A DNA stretch of 29,924 bases from Brumimicrobium sp033722555 (GTDB lineage: Bacteria; Bacteroidota; Bacteroidia; Flavobacteriales_D; Crocinitomicaceae), in the NCBI GenBank assembly GCA_033722555.1, contig JAWVYS010000036.1:1-29924 (forward strand), written 5' to 3'. Position numbers and translations under genes: made by a program. Positions 1-6,903 of this stretch are shown here, piece by piece. Position 1 is the stretch's first letter, and each line of letters begins with the position of its first letter. The notes under the pieces are model-generated. The model did not search any database, was not told where the DNA came from, and saw only the letters and a program-made list of their open reading frames with translations.

Positions 1-459
1 AACGGAGGTCTGAACTGGTTAAAGCAGAACGGGCTTGATAATGAGCGATTGATCATGTTCGGCTTTTCCTTAGGCACGGCTCCGGTTTGCAAAATTGCCT
101 CATCGAATAGCTTCGCAATGAAACCCTCAAAAATAATTTTAGAAGCACCTTTTGCCAGTAGTGAGGTAATGGTGCAAGACGCTTCTTTGATCAATATGCC
201 TGCCTCTTACTTTGTGAATGTAGAAATTAATAATGCTGAAAACATCAAGCAGGTAGATGTTCCGTTGCTATGGCTGCACGGTATTGATGATGATTTCCTT
301 TCCATTGAGACTCACGGTCAGCTGGTTTATGATAATCATACCCTTGCCTGGAAAAGAGGGTTTAAAGTTCCAGGTGCCGGACATGAAGGGGTTCCTGTAT
401 TCATGGGTGTTTCAGCGTACAAGTCTACCTTGCTTAATTTTATAGTTGATAATGAATAG
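1..459 (+). CDS. Alpha/beta-fold hydrolase, C-terminal part (5' truncated)
   Basis: The frame is open from base 1 and ends at a TAG at 457-459, so 152 residues of the C-terminal part are present and the true start lies outside the window. The visible motif G-F-S-L-G (in-window residues 21-25) is a nucleophile elbow of the GxSxG type. A candidate acid lies in the strand-end LHGIDDDF (Asp 96-98) and a candidate catalytic His in GAGHEG (His 128). Spacing and order Ser-Asp-His fit an alpha/beta hydrolase of the dienelactone hydrolase / prolyl oligopeptidase-like or 'alpha/beta hydrolase of unknown function' type. No substrate can be inferred. No membrane segment is visible in this part; the N-terminus, and hence any signal peptide or lipobox, is not visible. 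Confidence 0.85.
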   Translation, partial: NGGLNWLKQNGLDNERLIMFGFSLGTAPVCKIASSNSFAMKPSKIILEAPFASSEVMVQDASLINMPASYFVNVEINNAENIKQVDVPLLWLHGIDDDFLSIETHGQLVYDNHTLAWKRGFKVPGAGHEGVPVFMGVSAYKSTLLNFIVDNE

Positions 460-552
460 TTAAGGAAATGACATCTTTTTTTTTGTAATTTCTAACGAGA
501 AAAGGCAACTTTTATTAAGAATTAAACGTTTTGTGAACACATTCATAGAATT

Positions 553-3228
553 ATGAAAAAAATACAGACTTTATTTTTCTTATTATTTGCTCCTTTAGGT
601 TTCTTATTGGGGCAGCAAACAATTTGTTTAGGTACTGATACTGATGCCTGTGTTGGATCGACCGTTTCGGTGGATATATGTGGCGGGGGAGTGAATAACA
701 CGGTTTACAATTTAAACAACCCTGCATCTTATGTATTAAACGATGATACTTTCACCGGAATAATAAATTTAGGATTTAATTTTACATTTTACGGAAATAC
801 TTATAATCAGATTGTGGTTGGAGATAACGGTGTAGTTAGTTTTAATACAGCTAATGCCAATGGGTACTGTTCCTGGCAAGTAGGAAATGTCCCTTCAAAT
901 ACTAATTCTGTTCAAAATTCAATTTTGGCTGTATGGCAGGATATACTTGTAACAGCAGGAGGAACTGTGTATTATCAAACATTAGGAGCGGCACCTAATA
1001 GAATCGGAGTTATTCTTTATGATGGCGTATCATTATTTGGGAGTAGTTGTCAAACTCCAGATCAATGTTATACAGGTGGAATTTTGCTTTTTGAAGGATC
1101 CAACCGAATAGAAACACATTTAGCCAACAAATCGAGTTGTTCCGGTTGGGGATCAGGTACAGCGACTCACGGACTTAATAATATTAATGGTACAGTTGGC
1201 CAGGCTGTTCCCGGCAGAAATAATACTGTTTGGACAGCTCAAAACGACGCGTGGGAATTTGTTCCCACTTCTCCTACAAATTATGCTATAAATCAGATCC
1301 CTTATGGTTTGATAACAACGAATACGTCAAATGGACTTGTATGGATGGATACACAAGGAAATACCTATCCTTATAACAATGGAGTTTTAGATGTAACCGT
1401 TCAAAGTGGAACTGTCGGTTATTTTTTAGCCAGTTCTACTTGTAATACAGGGGTAGGAGCAGTTTCTGATACATCGTTTATTACAGGCATAACAATTAAC
1501 GTTTCCACGACAGGCACAGATGATTTTTGTTCTCAAGGAATTGGTGAGGCTACTGCTGTTGCCAATGGAGGCTCAACACCTTACACCTATTCTTGGAATG
1601 ACCCCATGAATCAGACAGGATCAACAGCTGTAGGACTTTTTCAAGGTATGTACACAGTAACTGTGACTGATGCAATAGGTTGTCAGGCTACAGCCATCGT
1701 GAATATCGGCGATTCTCCAATATCTTTGAATACCACATATACACAGGTATCTTGTCCCGGAGGTTCAGATGGAACTGCAACAGTCACAATTACTCCTGCT
1801 CCTGGTGGTGCAACTTATGATTGGTACGATGCAGGTAATCAAAATACGCAAACTGCAACAGGTCTTAGCGCTGGAACATATAATGTAGCAGTGGAAACAA
1901 ACCTTGGTTGTCGCGATACTGCAACTGTAGTGATCGATGAGATTCCCGGGATGATTGTTAATTTAGTAAATAGCGTAGATGTTACTTGTAACAGCGGTAA
2001 TGATGGTATTGCAACAATAAGTGTTAGCCAGGGAACTCCTCCTTATACCTATTCCTGGAATAATTCTGCATCTGTATCTCCTACCGCTTCTGATTTGCCG
2101 GCTGGTGTTAATACTGTTACTGTAACGGATGCTAACGGTTGTGTAGTTACTTTCGATGTTGTTCTAAACGAGCCAAACGCTTTACAGATTACTTACATTT
2201 CTTCGGATACGATTGCATGTGTGGGAGATACTGTTTATTTGAAAGCAGAAGGCTCAGGTGGGTCCAGCCCTTATATATTTACCTGGTACCTGAATGGTAA
2301 CGTCGTTGGAAATTCTGACAGCATAGCCGTAGTTCCTCCAGCGAACAATTCTCAATATTGTGTGGTGCTTTCTGAACAATGTGGTTCACCTACGACCCAA
2401 CAATGTATGATGGTTACCTACCCTGAGGAGGTTATTCCAATGATAATGCCTGATTTAACCGGAGCTTGTGTTCCTGTGGAGGTTAATTTTGAAAATATCA
2501 CGAATACCTCTGAGGCTATCGATTACACCGTGTGGAATTTCGGTGAAGGAACGATTGATACCATTCCTGGAACAGATCCGGCATATAACAGTTTTGATGT
2601 GGGTCTTTTCGATATCTCTCTTGAGATTGTTACTCAGCGCGGATGTAGTTATTTCAGGACTTTTAATGACCTTATCGAAGGGTATGCTTATCCGGAGGCT
2701 GAATTTTACGTAAACCCAAATCCTGCTTCCGTTTTTGAACCTGAGGTTGACGCCTTCAGTCAATCCAGTAACGATGTGATATCTTACCAGTGGTTCGCTC
2801 CTGAAGCACAACCTACATTCAGTACGGTAAAGAATCCCACCTTTTTGTATCCTTCCGAGGTAGCGAATTATCCGTTAACCCTCGTGGTAGAAAACAGCAG
2901 AGGTTGTAGGGATACGGTGGAAAGAATTGTGGTTATCAGAAACGAAGTGCTTATTTTTGCTCCCAATAGTTTTACCCCGGATTCGGATGAATTTAATGAA
3001 AACTGGAGGGTATATATTCAGGGTATTGATATTTATAACTTCCATTTACAGATCTACAACCGATGGGGCGAACTCATATTTGAATCTTTTGATCCTGAGG
3101 GTGCTTGGGATGGAACTTATGGAGGAAATCTTGTGAAGACCGGAACTTACGTTTGGACGATTACAGCCCGAGATGCTGAGAACGATAAAAAATATGAATT
3201 TAAAGGATTCATAAACGTTCTACGATAA
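553..3228 (+). CDS. Secreted SprB-repeat protein with T9SS type B (gliding motility-associated) sorting domain
   Basis: This is an 891-residue exported protein. An N-terminal signal peptide (about residues 1-20, MKK... to ...LLGQ) is followed by a beta-sandwich region (about 60-240) with the pattern GFNFTFYGNTY...VGDNGVVSF, resembling nidogen-like domains common in Bacteroidota surface proteins. Three SprB-like repeats follow (about 318-388, 391-465, 467-543), each with the signature 'C..G.DG.A...GG..PY.YSW' and 'GxYxVxVTDxxGC'. Then come Ig/PKD-like modules (about 545-800). The C-terminal 90 residues (FAPNSFTPDSDEFNE..., NRWGELIF, W-DG-T-GG, GTYVW) are a canonical gliding motility-associated C-terminal domain, the type B signal that directs T9SS secretion and surface attachment. 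It probably acts as a surface adhesin or matrix protein. It converges on the glycosyltransferase with only 11 bp between stop codons. Confidence 0.9.
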   Translation: MKKIQTLFFLLFAPLGFLLGQQTICLGTDTDACVGSTVSVDICGGGVNNTVYNLNNPASYVLNDDTFTGIINLGFNFTFYGNTYNQIVVGDNGVVSFNTANANGYCSWQVGNVPSNTNSVQNSILAVWQDILVTAGGTVYYQTLGAAPNRIGVILYDGVSLFGSSCQTPDQCYTGGILLFEGSNRIETHLANKSSCSGWGSGTATHGLNNINGTVGQAVPGRNNTVWTAQNDAWEFVPTSPTNYAINQIPYGLITTNTSNGLVWMDTQGNTYPYNNGVLDVTVQSGTVGYFLASSTCNTGVGAVSDTSFITGITINVSTTGTDDFCSQGIGEATAVANGGSTPYTYSWNDPMNQTGSTAVGLFQGMYTVTVTDAIGCQATAIVNIGDSPISLNTTYTQVSCPGGSDGTATVTITPAPGGATYDWYDAGNQNTQTATGLSAGTYNVAVETNLGCRDTATVVIDEIPGMIVNLVNSVDVTCNSGNDGIATISVSQGTPPYTYSWNNSASVSPTASDLPAGVNTVTVTDANGCVVTFDVVLNEPNALQITYISSDTIACVGDTVYLKAEGSGGSSPYIFTWYLNGNVVGNSDSIAVVPPANNSQYCVVLSEQCGSPTTQQCMMVTYPEEVIPMIMPDLTGACVPVEVNFENITNTSEAIDYTVWNFGEGTIDTIPGTDPAYNSFDVGLFDISLEIVTQRGCSYFRTFNDLIEGYAYPEAEFYVNPNPASVFEPEVDAFSQSSNDVISYQWFAPEAQPTFSTVKNPTFLYPSEVANYPLTLVVENSRGCRDTVERIVVIRNEVLIFAPNSFTPDSDEFNENWRVYIQGIDIYNFHLQIYNRWGELIFESFDPEGAWDGTYGGNLVKTGTYVWTITARDAENDKKYEFKGFINVLR

Positions 3229-3239
3229 AAAGGGATGAA

Positions 3240-4217
3240 TCAATGTAATATATCGGAGTGAATTTTTATTTCCTCTCCACATTTAAAATGCCCTTCCGGG
3301 CATTTTTTATATCCGTGAATTCCACAAGGACGGCAATATAGATCATAATCGATCTCAACAATTTTACCGTCTTCGGATAGAGGACCAAAACCGAATTTTT
3401 CAACCGTGGAACAAAAAAATGCTCTTGTAGGTGCATTCATCGCTGAACTGAGATGTAAGGGACCGGAATCGTTGACAAAATTCATTTTAGCATCTCGCAT
3501 TAAGGCAGCGCTTTCAAGTAAACCAAGCTTACCTGCTAAATTCACTATTTCTGTTCGTGAGTCCTTTTTAAGTGATGAGCATAGTTCAATATCTGCTGCT
3601 CCTCCTATCAGGTATATTCTTCCCTTATTTTTAATTAAATCTATTAATTCCAGCCACTTTTTATAGGGTAGCTTTTTGGTTTCCCATACCGATGCAGGAG
3701 CCAGGCAATAGTAATCTTCTTTTTTGTAAATATTTACTTTTTCGAAGTCCTCCTTCGATGGAAATAACTCTGGTCTTATAAGAGGTTTCGCACCATGGTG
3801 GGCAATGGTTTTTAAATTTCTTTCAACCTCATGTTCTCCTTTTTCGAGATCATGAACAATTTTTTTAGAATATATGATACCCAGCACATTCTTATCGAAA
3901 CCAGTTTTGGCCGTCGACCGGGCTCTCAGACACATCAGTGCGGCACTGAAGTATCTTTGTAGATTAATAACTTCGGTATATTTTTCCTGCCTGATTTCAC
4001 TGATAGTCTTGAGAAGTGACTTGTATTTTCCGTTTTTCTTGTCCCAGATAATGATTTTACGAATCTTCGGATTGTTTTTTAAAAGCCCTTCATTGCCCTT
4101 TCTGACTACCACGTCGATTGAAGCTTCCGGATAAATTCTCTTCAACTCTGAAATGACCGGGGTGCATAAAATTACATCTCCTAAAAAAGCTGTTTGAATA
4201 ATCAGAAATTGCTTCAT
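3240..4217 (-). CDS. Glycosyltransferase family 9 (heptosyltransferase-like)
   Basis: The 325-residue protein begins MKQFLIIQTAFLGDVILCTP, the typical N-terminal strand and phosphate-binding turn of GT-B fold ADP-heptose:LPS heptosyltransferases (GT9). The C-terminal half holds the family motif NDSGPLHLSSAMNAPTRAFF (nucleotide-sugar binding), followed by FGFGPLS and a cysteine-containing segment CRPCGIHGYKKCPEGHFKC that is common in Bacteroidota GT9 members. Length matches the family. It would act on the cytoplasmic face of the inner membrane, adding a sugar to lipopolysaccharide core or another envelope glycan; the exact sugar cannot be told from sequence alone. The ATG is preceded at 4 nt by a TATATTTG -7 box (separate entry). 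The gene is divergent from the OmpA-type gene. Confidence 0.88.
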   Translation of the reverse strand: MKQFLIIQTAFLGDVILCTPVISELKRIYPEASIDVVVRKGNEGLLKNNPKIRKIIIWDKKNGKYKSLLKTISEIRQEKYTEVINLQRYFSAALMCLRARSTAKTGFDKNVLGIIYSKKIVHDLEKGEHEVERNLKTIAHHGAKPLIRPELFPSKEDFEKVNIYKKEDYYCLAPASVWETKKLPYKKWLELIDLIKNKGRIYLIGGAADIELCSSLKKDSRTEIVNLAGKLGLLESAALMRDAKMNFVNDSGPLHLSSAMNAPTRAFFCSTVEKFGFGPLSEDGKIVEIDYDLYCRPCGIHGYKKCPEGHFKCGEEIKIHSDILH

Positions 4218-4221
4218 TCAA

Positions 4222-4229
4222 CAAATATA
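4222..4229 (-). promoter_or_regulatory. -7 box TATATTTG of the glycosyltransferase gene
   Basis: Read on the minus strand, TATATTTG matches the Bacteroidota consensus TAnnTTTG exactly. It ends 4 nt before the ATG at 4217. I found no TTTG at a suitable -33 distance. If used, transcription would start at or next to the start codon, giving a leaderless or nearly leaderless mRNA. Confidence 0.5.
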
Positions 4230-4300
4230 AGAATCAATTCTTTGAGAATATCCCCCTTTAATTGGAACATTTTTTGAACTTTTACGAATAATTAGATCGT

Positions 4301-5161
4301 ATGAAATTATTTTCTTTTTTACTCTTTTTATTCTGTACCCTCACTGTTTACTCCCAAACAAAGTTTACAGGGACCTGGAAAGGGTTCATAAAAAGTTCTG
4401 CTCAGTCGCCTGAAAAAGCTGATGTACTATACCTTAAACTGGGAAAGGAAGAAAATAATTTTACAGGAAAATCGCGCGTTGAAGTGCTTCACACAGATGA
4501 ATTTGCATTAAAATCTCTTCAAGGTACCATGAATGAAAACAGTATTACCCTGAAGGAAGACTATATAAGTTTGTCATCAAATTCCCGAAACGCCCCAAAG
4601 TGTAAAATGGTTTATGACCTTAGTTACAATGATTCAACAGGCTATTTGGAGGGATCATTTAAAAGTTCTGATTGCCGCAATACAGTGGGAAGGGTTGTGT
4701 TATACAGAACTGACGATCAGTTCAATGAAGAAAGAACACCTACGGCTACCCATTACTGGAAACAGAATTTCGTAAAAGATTATGAAAAGGGATTCCCTGC
4801 CCCGGAAATAAGGGAGCAGGAAAGAAAAGACTTTCAGTTCAAGCCCATTTATTTTGATCATGACAAAGCTGAAATTCGGCCAGAATACTTCGATTATTTG
4901 AATAAAATGGCTCGAATTCTCGAAGGAATTCATGATCTTAGGGTAAAGGTTACCGGGCACACAGATGCTGTGGGAACTGATGAATACAATATTGAACTGT
5001 CCAAAAGACGTGCGAAGGCAATAAAAGACTACTTTAAATCACGGGGAATAGAACCTGAGAAACTGGAGATAGATTTTAAAGGAGAAAGACAACCTGTTGA
5101 CACCAATAATACGCCAGCAGGTAAACAGCGTAACCGCCGAGTGGATTTTGAATTTATTTAA
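4301..5161 (+). CDS. OmpA-family peptidoglycan-binding envelope protein
   Basis: The 286-residue protein has a signal peptide (MKLFSFLLFLFCTLTVYSQ, cleavage about residue 19). A beta-rich N-terminal domain (about 20-140, starting KFTGTWKG) looks lipocalin-like or of unknown class rather than an eight-stranded OmpA barrel. The C-terminal OmpA-like domain spans about 178-286: IYFDHDKAEIRPEY, then GHTD (219-222), then LSKRRAKAI and the terminal NRRVDF. Asp222 and Arg237 are at the positions that bind diaminopimelate in OmpA-like domains. The protein is therefore expected to be periplasmic and anchored to peptidoglycan. It converges on the NUDIX gene with 4 bp between stops. Its promoter is not clear: a TTTG at 4273-4276 exists, but no good -7 box follows. 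Confidence 0.85.
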   Translation: MKLFSFLLFLFCTLTVYSQTKFTGTWKGFIKSSAQSPEKADVLYLKLGKEENNFTGKSRVEVLHTDEFALKSLQGTMNENSITLKEDYISLSSNSRNAPKCKMVYDLSYNDSTGYLEGSFKSSDCRNTVGRVVLYRTDDQFNEERTPTATHYWKQNFVKDYEKGFPAPEIREQERKDFQFKPIYFDHDKAEIRPEYFDYLNKMARILEGIHDLRVKVTGHTDAVGTDEYNIELSKRRAKAIKDYFKSRGIEPEKLEIDFKGERQPVDTNNTPAGKQRNRRVDFEFI

Positions 5162-5165
5162 AAAT

Positions 5166-5792
5166 TCAAAACCCTTCCAGGTTTTCTTCAACGAGGTCCA
5201 GGACGTCTTCAATTGATGGGTAGGTATGGCTCCGGACAATTTCAAACTCTTTTTTTGTCAACCACCTAACTTCCGTGATACCCTCCTCCTGCTGAGGCTT
5301 TAATCCACTAGTAGTATTACTTTTCATTAAAAACCAGTTGTTCTTCTTCAACCGGGGTTTTCCGTTCGGATTGAAACAGTGATAGGTATGACAAATAAAC
5401 CTGTCTATAATGGGTGAATCTATTCCACATTCCTCTTCAACCTCTCGAATTGCGGCACTTCTAACGTCCTCGCTCTTCTCAATTTTTCCTTTGGGTATAT
5501 CCCACAAGCCGTGACGAACAATGAACAGAAAGGAATCATTCGCCTCGTTATGAACCAGTCCTCCGGCGGTTTCAATAAATTTGAATCCGGAAAAAAAATC
5601 TTTAAAGTCTTCCGAAGGGTTTTCCGAAACGATCCGTATTTGAGAATTAGAAGACATTTTATTGAGGTATCTGACGAAATTATCGTATTTTGTGGCCTCT
5701 AAAACGGGGAGGTATTTTTCCATAACTGTGGTTTGATTCCGATCCCCTTTTTGAAAATAAACTGGAATATTTTCTATATAAACTTTATACAT
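5166..5792 (-). CDS. NUDIX hydrolase
   Basis: A 208-residue cytosolic protein. The NUDIX box is complete: G102, E108, R116-E117, E120-E121, G123, matching GX5EX7REUXEEXGU without a deviation, so metal-dependent diphosphate hydrolysis of a nucleoside diphosphate-linked compound is expected. About 70 residues precede the NUDIX fold (MYKVYIENIPVYF...), which is longer than a minimal NUDIX protein and is typical of the Bacteroidota homologues located next to pyrE. The substrate is not predictable. The gene is divergent from pyrE with 8 bp between the two ATGs, and its promoter lies inside the pyrE coding sequence (separate entry). Confidence 0.9.
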   Translation of the reverse strand: MYKVYIENIPVYFQKGDRNQTTVMEKYLPVLEATKYDNFVRYLNKMSSNSQIRIVSENPSEDFKDFFSGFKFIETAGGLVHNEANDSFLFIVRHGLWDIPKGKIEKSEDVRSAAIREVEEECGIDSPIIDRFICHTYHCFNPNGKPRLKKNNWFLMKSNTTSGLKPQQEEGITEVRWLTKKEFEIVRSHTYPSIEDVLDLVEENLEGF

Positions 5793-5795
5793 TTG
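5788..5795 (+). promoter_or_regulatory. -7 box TACATTTG of pyrE
   Basis: TACATTTG matches TAnnTTTG exactly and ends 5 nt before the pyrE ATG at 5801. The box overlaps the first codons of the opposing NUDIX gene. No clear TTTG lies at the -33 distance; the nearest upstream TTTG (5750-5753) is too far. A start site at about the ATG would make the pyrE mRNA leaderless. Confidence 0.5.
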
Positions 5796-5800
5796 CTTTT

Positions 5801-6442
5801 ATGATTACAGATACCGATAATGCTTCAAAGATAGCAGAATATTTACTTCAGATAAAAGCAGTAAAACTTCAACCTAACAACCCATTTCAATGGTCTTCGG
5901 GATGGAAATCTCCAATCTATTGTGACAATCGTAAAACCCTTTCTTATCCGAATATTCGAACCTTTATTCGTCAGAGTTATTCTCAGCTTATTCTTGATCA
6001 ATTCGGTAAGCCGGATGTTGTGGCGGGTGTCGCTACCGGAGGTATAGCGCAGGGTGTTCTGGTGGCCCAGGAGCTTGGCGTTCCTTTTATTTATGTCCGG
6101 TCATCAGCCAAGGGCCACGGTTTACAAAATCAGATCGAAGGAGATTATACTGAAAATCAAAACGTGGTTGTGATAGAGGATCTTATTTCTACGGGCGGAA
6201 GCAGCTTAAAGGCAGTTGAGGCTCTTCGTGCGGCCGGTATGAACGTGAAAGGTGTCGTTGCAATTTTTAGCTACGGTTTTAGTCAGGCAGAAAAAGCATT
6301 TCAGGAGGCCGATTGCCCGTTCCGTGCACTGTCAAATTATGAAATTTTAATAGAAAAGGCACTGGAACAGGGTATAATAGCCAATTCAGATATTGATTCG
6401 TTAAGAAAATGGCACGTTGCTCCTGAAAAATGGGGTGTTTGA
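5801..6442 (+). CDS. pyrE: Orotate phosphoribosyltransferase
   Basis: A 213-residue enzyme of de novo pyrimidine synthesis that converts orotate and PRPP to orotidine 5'-monophosphate in the cytosol. The N-terminal segment FQWSSGWKSPIYCDNRKTLS is the family's orotate-site region, and the PRPP loop VVVIEDLISTGGSS sits at residues 122-135. ATGGIAQG (78-85) and the flexible loop SSAKGHG (101-107) with the catalytic Lys are present. Length and start agree with Bacteroidota PyrE. An SRPBCC gene follows 15 bp downstream and is probably cotranscribed. Confidence 0.97.
   Translation: MITDTDNASKIAEYLLQIKAVKLQPNNPFQWSSGWKSPIYCDNRKTLSYPNIRTFIRQSYSQLILDQFGKPDVVAGVATGGIAQGVLVAQELGVPFIYVRSSAKGHGLQNQIEGDYTENQNVVVIEDLISTGGSSLKAVEALRAAGMNVKGVVAIFSYGFSQAEKAFQEADCPFRALSNYEILIEKALEQGIIANSDIDSLRKWHVAPEKWGV
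5826..5856 (-). promoter_or_regulatory. Promoter of the NUDIX gene, inside the pyrE coding sequence
   Basis: On the minus strand the order is TTTA (5856-5853), a 19-nt spacer, then TATCTTTG (5833-5826). The -7 box matches TAnnTTTG exactly and the -33 box matches TTTG at three of four bases with standard spacing. It lies within codons 9-19 of pyrE and would give a leader of roughly 25-30 nt for the NUDIX gene. Confidence 0.55.
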
Positions 6443-6457
6443 TAAATATGATTTGTG

Positions 6458-6859
6458 ATGAAAATTGAAAGTAATAAAGTGACTGTGAATGCATCGGTAG
6501 ATGAAGTTTTCAACTTTTTGTCGAATGCCGAAAACATTGAAATTCTCCTGCCAAAAGCAGAAGTGAAGGAATTTAAGGGCAGCAACGATGAATGCTCATT
6601 CAAAGTTCAAGGGGGGATAACAATCTCTCTCTTGCAAAGCGAACTTATTCCGAACAAAAAAATTTCGATGAAATCGGGCGAAAAATCTCCTTTTCCATTT
6701 ACGTTGGACATCATAATGAACGATCAGGATGGGGATACAGAAGGATATATTTCTTTTGAAGGTGATGTAAATCCTTTTTTAAAAATGATGGTAAAAAATC
6801 CTTTAACGAATCTCTTTAACCATATGAGTAATTCGCTTTCGGAACATTTTTCGAAATAA
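6458..6859 (+). CDS. SRPBCC-fold small protein
   Basis: A 133-residue protein starting MKIESNKVTVNASVDEVFNFLSN. An N-terminal strand followed by 'vnAsvDEVFnFLSnaeNIeiLLP' is typical of the SRPBCC/START-like (polyketide cyclase/CoxG-like) fold, and the C-terminal helix FLKMMVKNPLTNLFNHMSNSLSEHF closes the cavity. I chose the ATG at 6458 over the GTG immediately before it. It lies 15 bp after pyrE, in an order (NUDIX, pyrE, SRPBCC) that I recall from many Flavobacteriia. The ligand and role are unknown; a hydrophobic-ligand binding or carrier function is only a fold-based inference. Confidence 0.8.
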   Translation: MKIESNKVTVNASVDEVFNFLSNAENIEILLPKAEVKEFKGSNDECSFKVQGGITISLLQSELIPNKKISMKSGEKSPFPFTLDIIMNDQDGDTEGYISFEGDVNPFLKMMVKNPLTNLFNHMSNSLSEHFSK

Positions 6860-6903
6860 TTCATTTAATTAATTTCAACTTTAATATAGCTCAATGATCA
6901 AAA

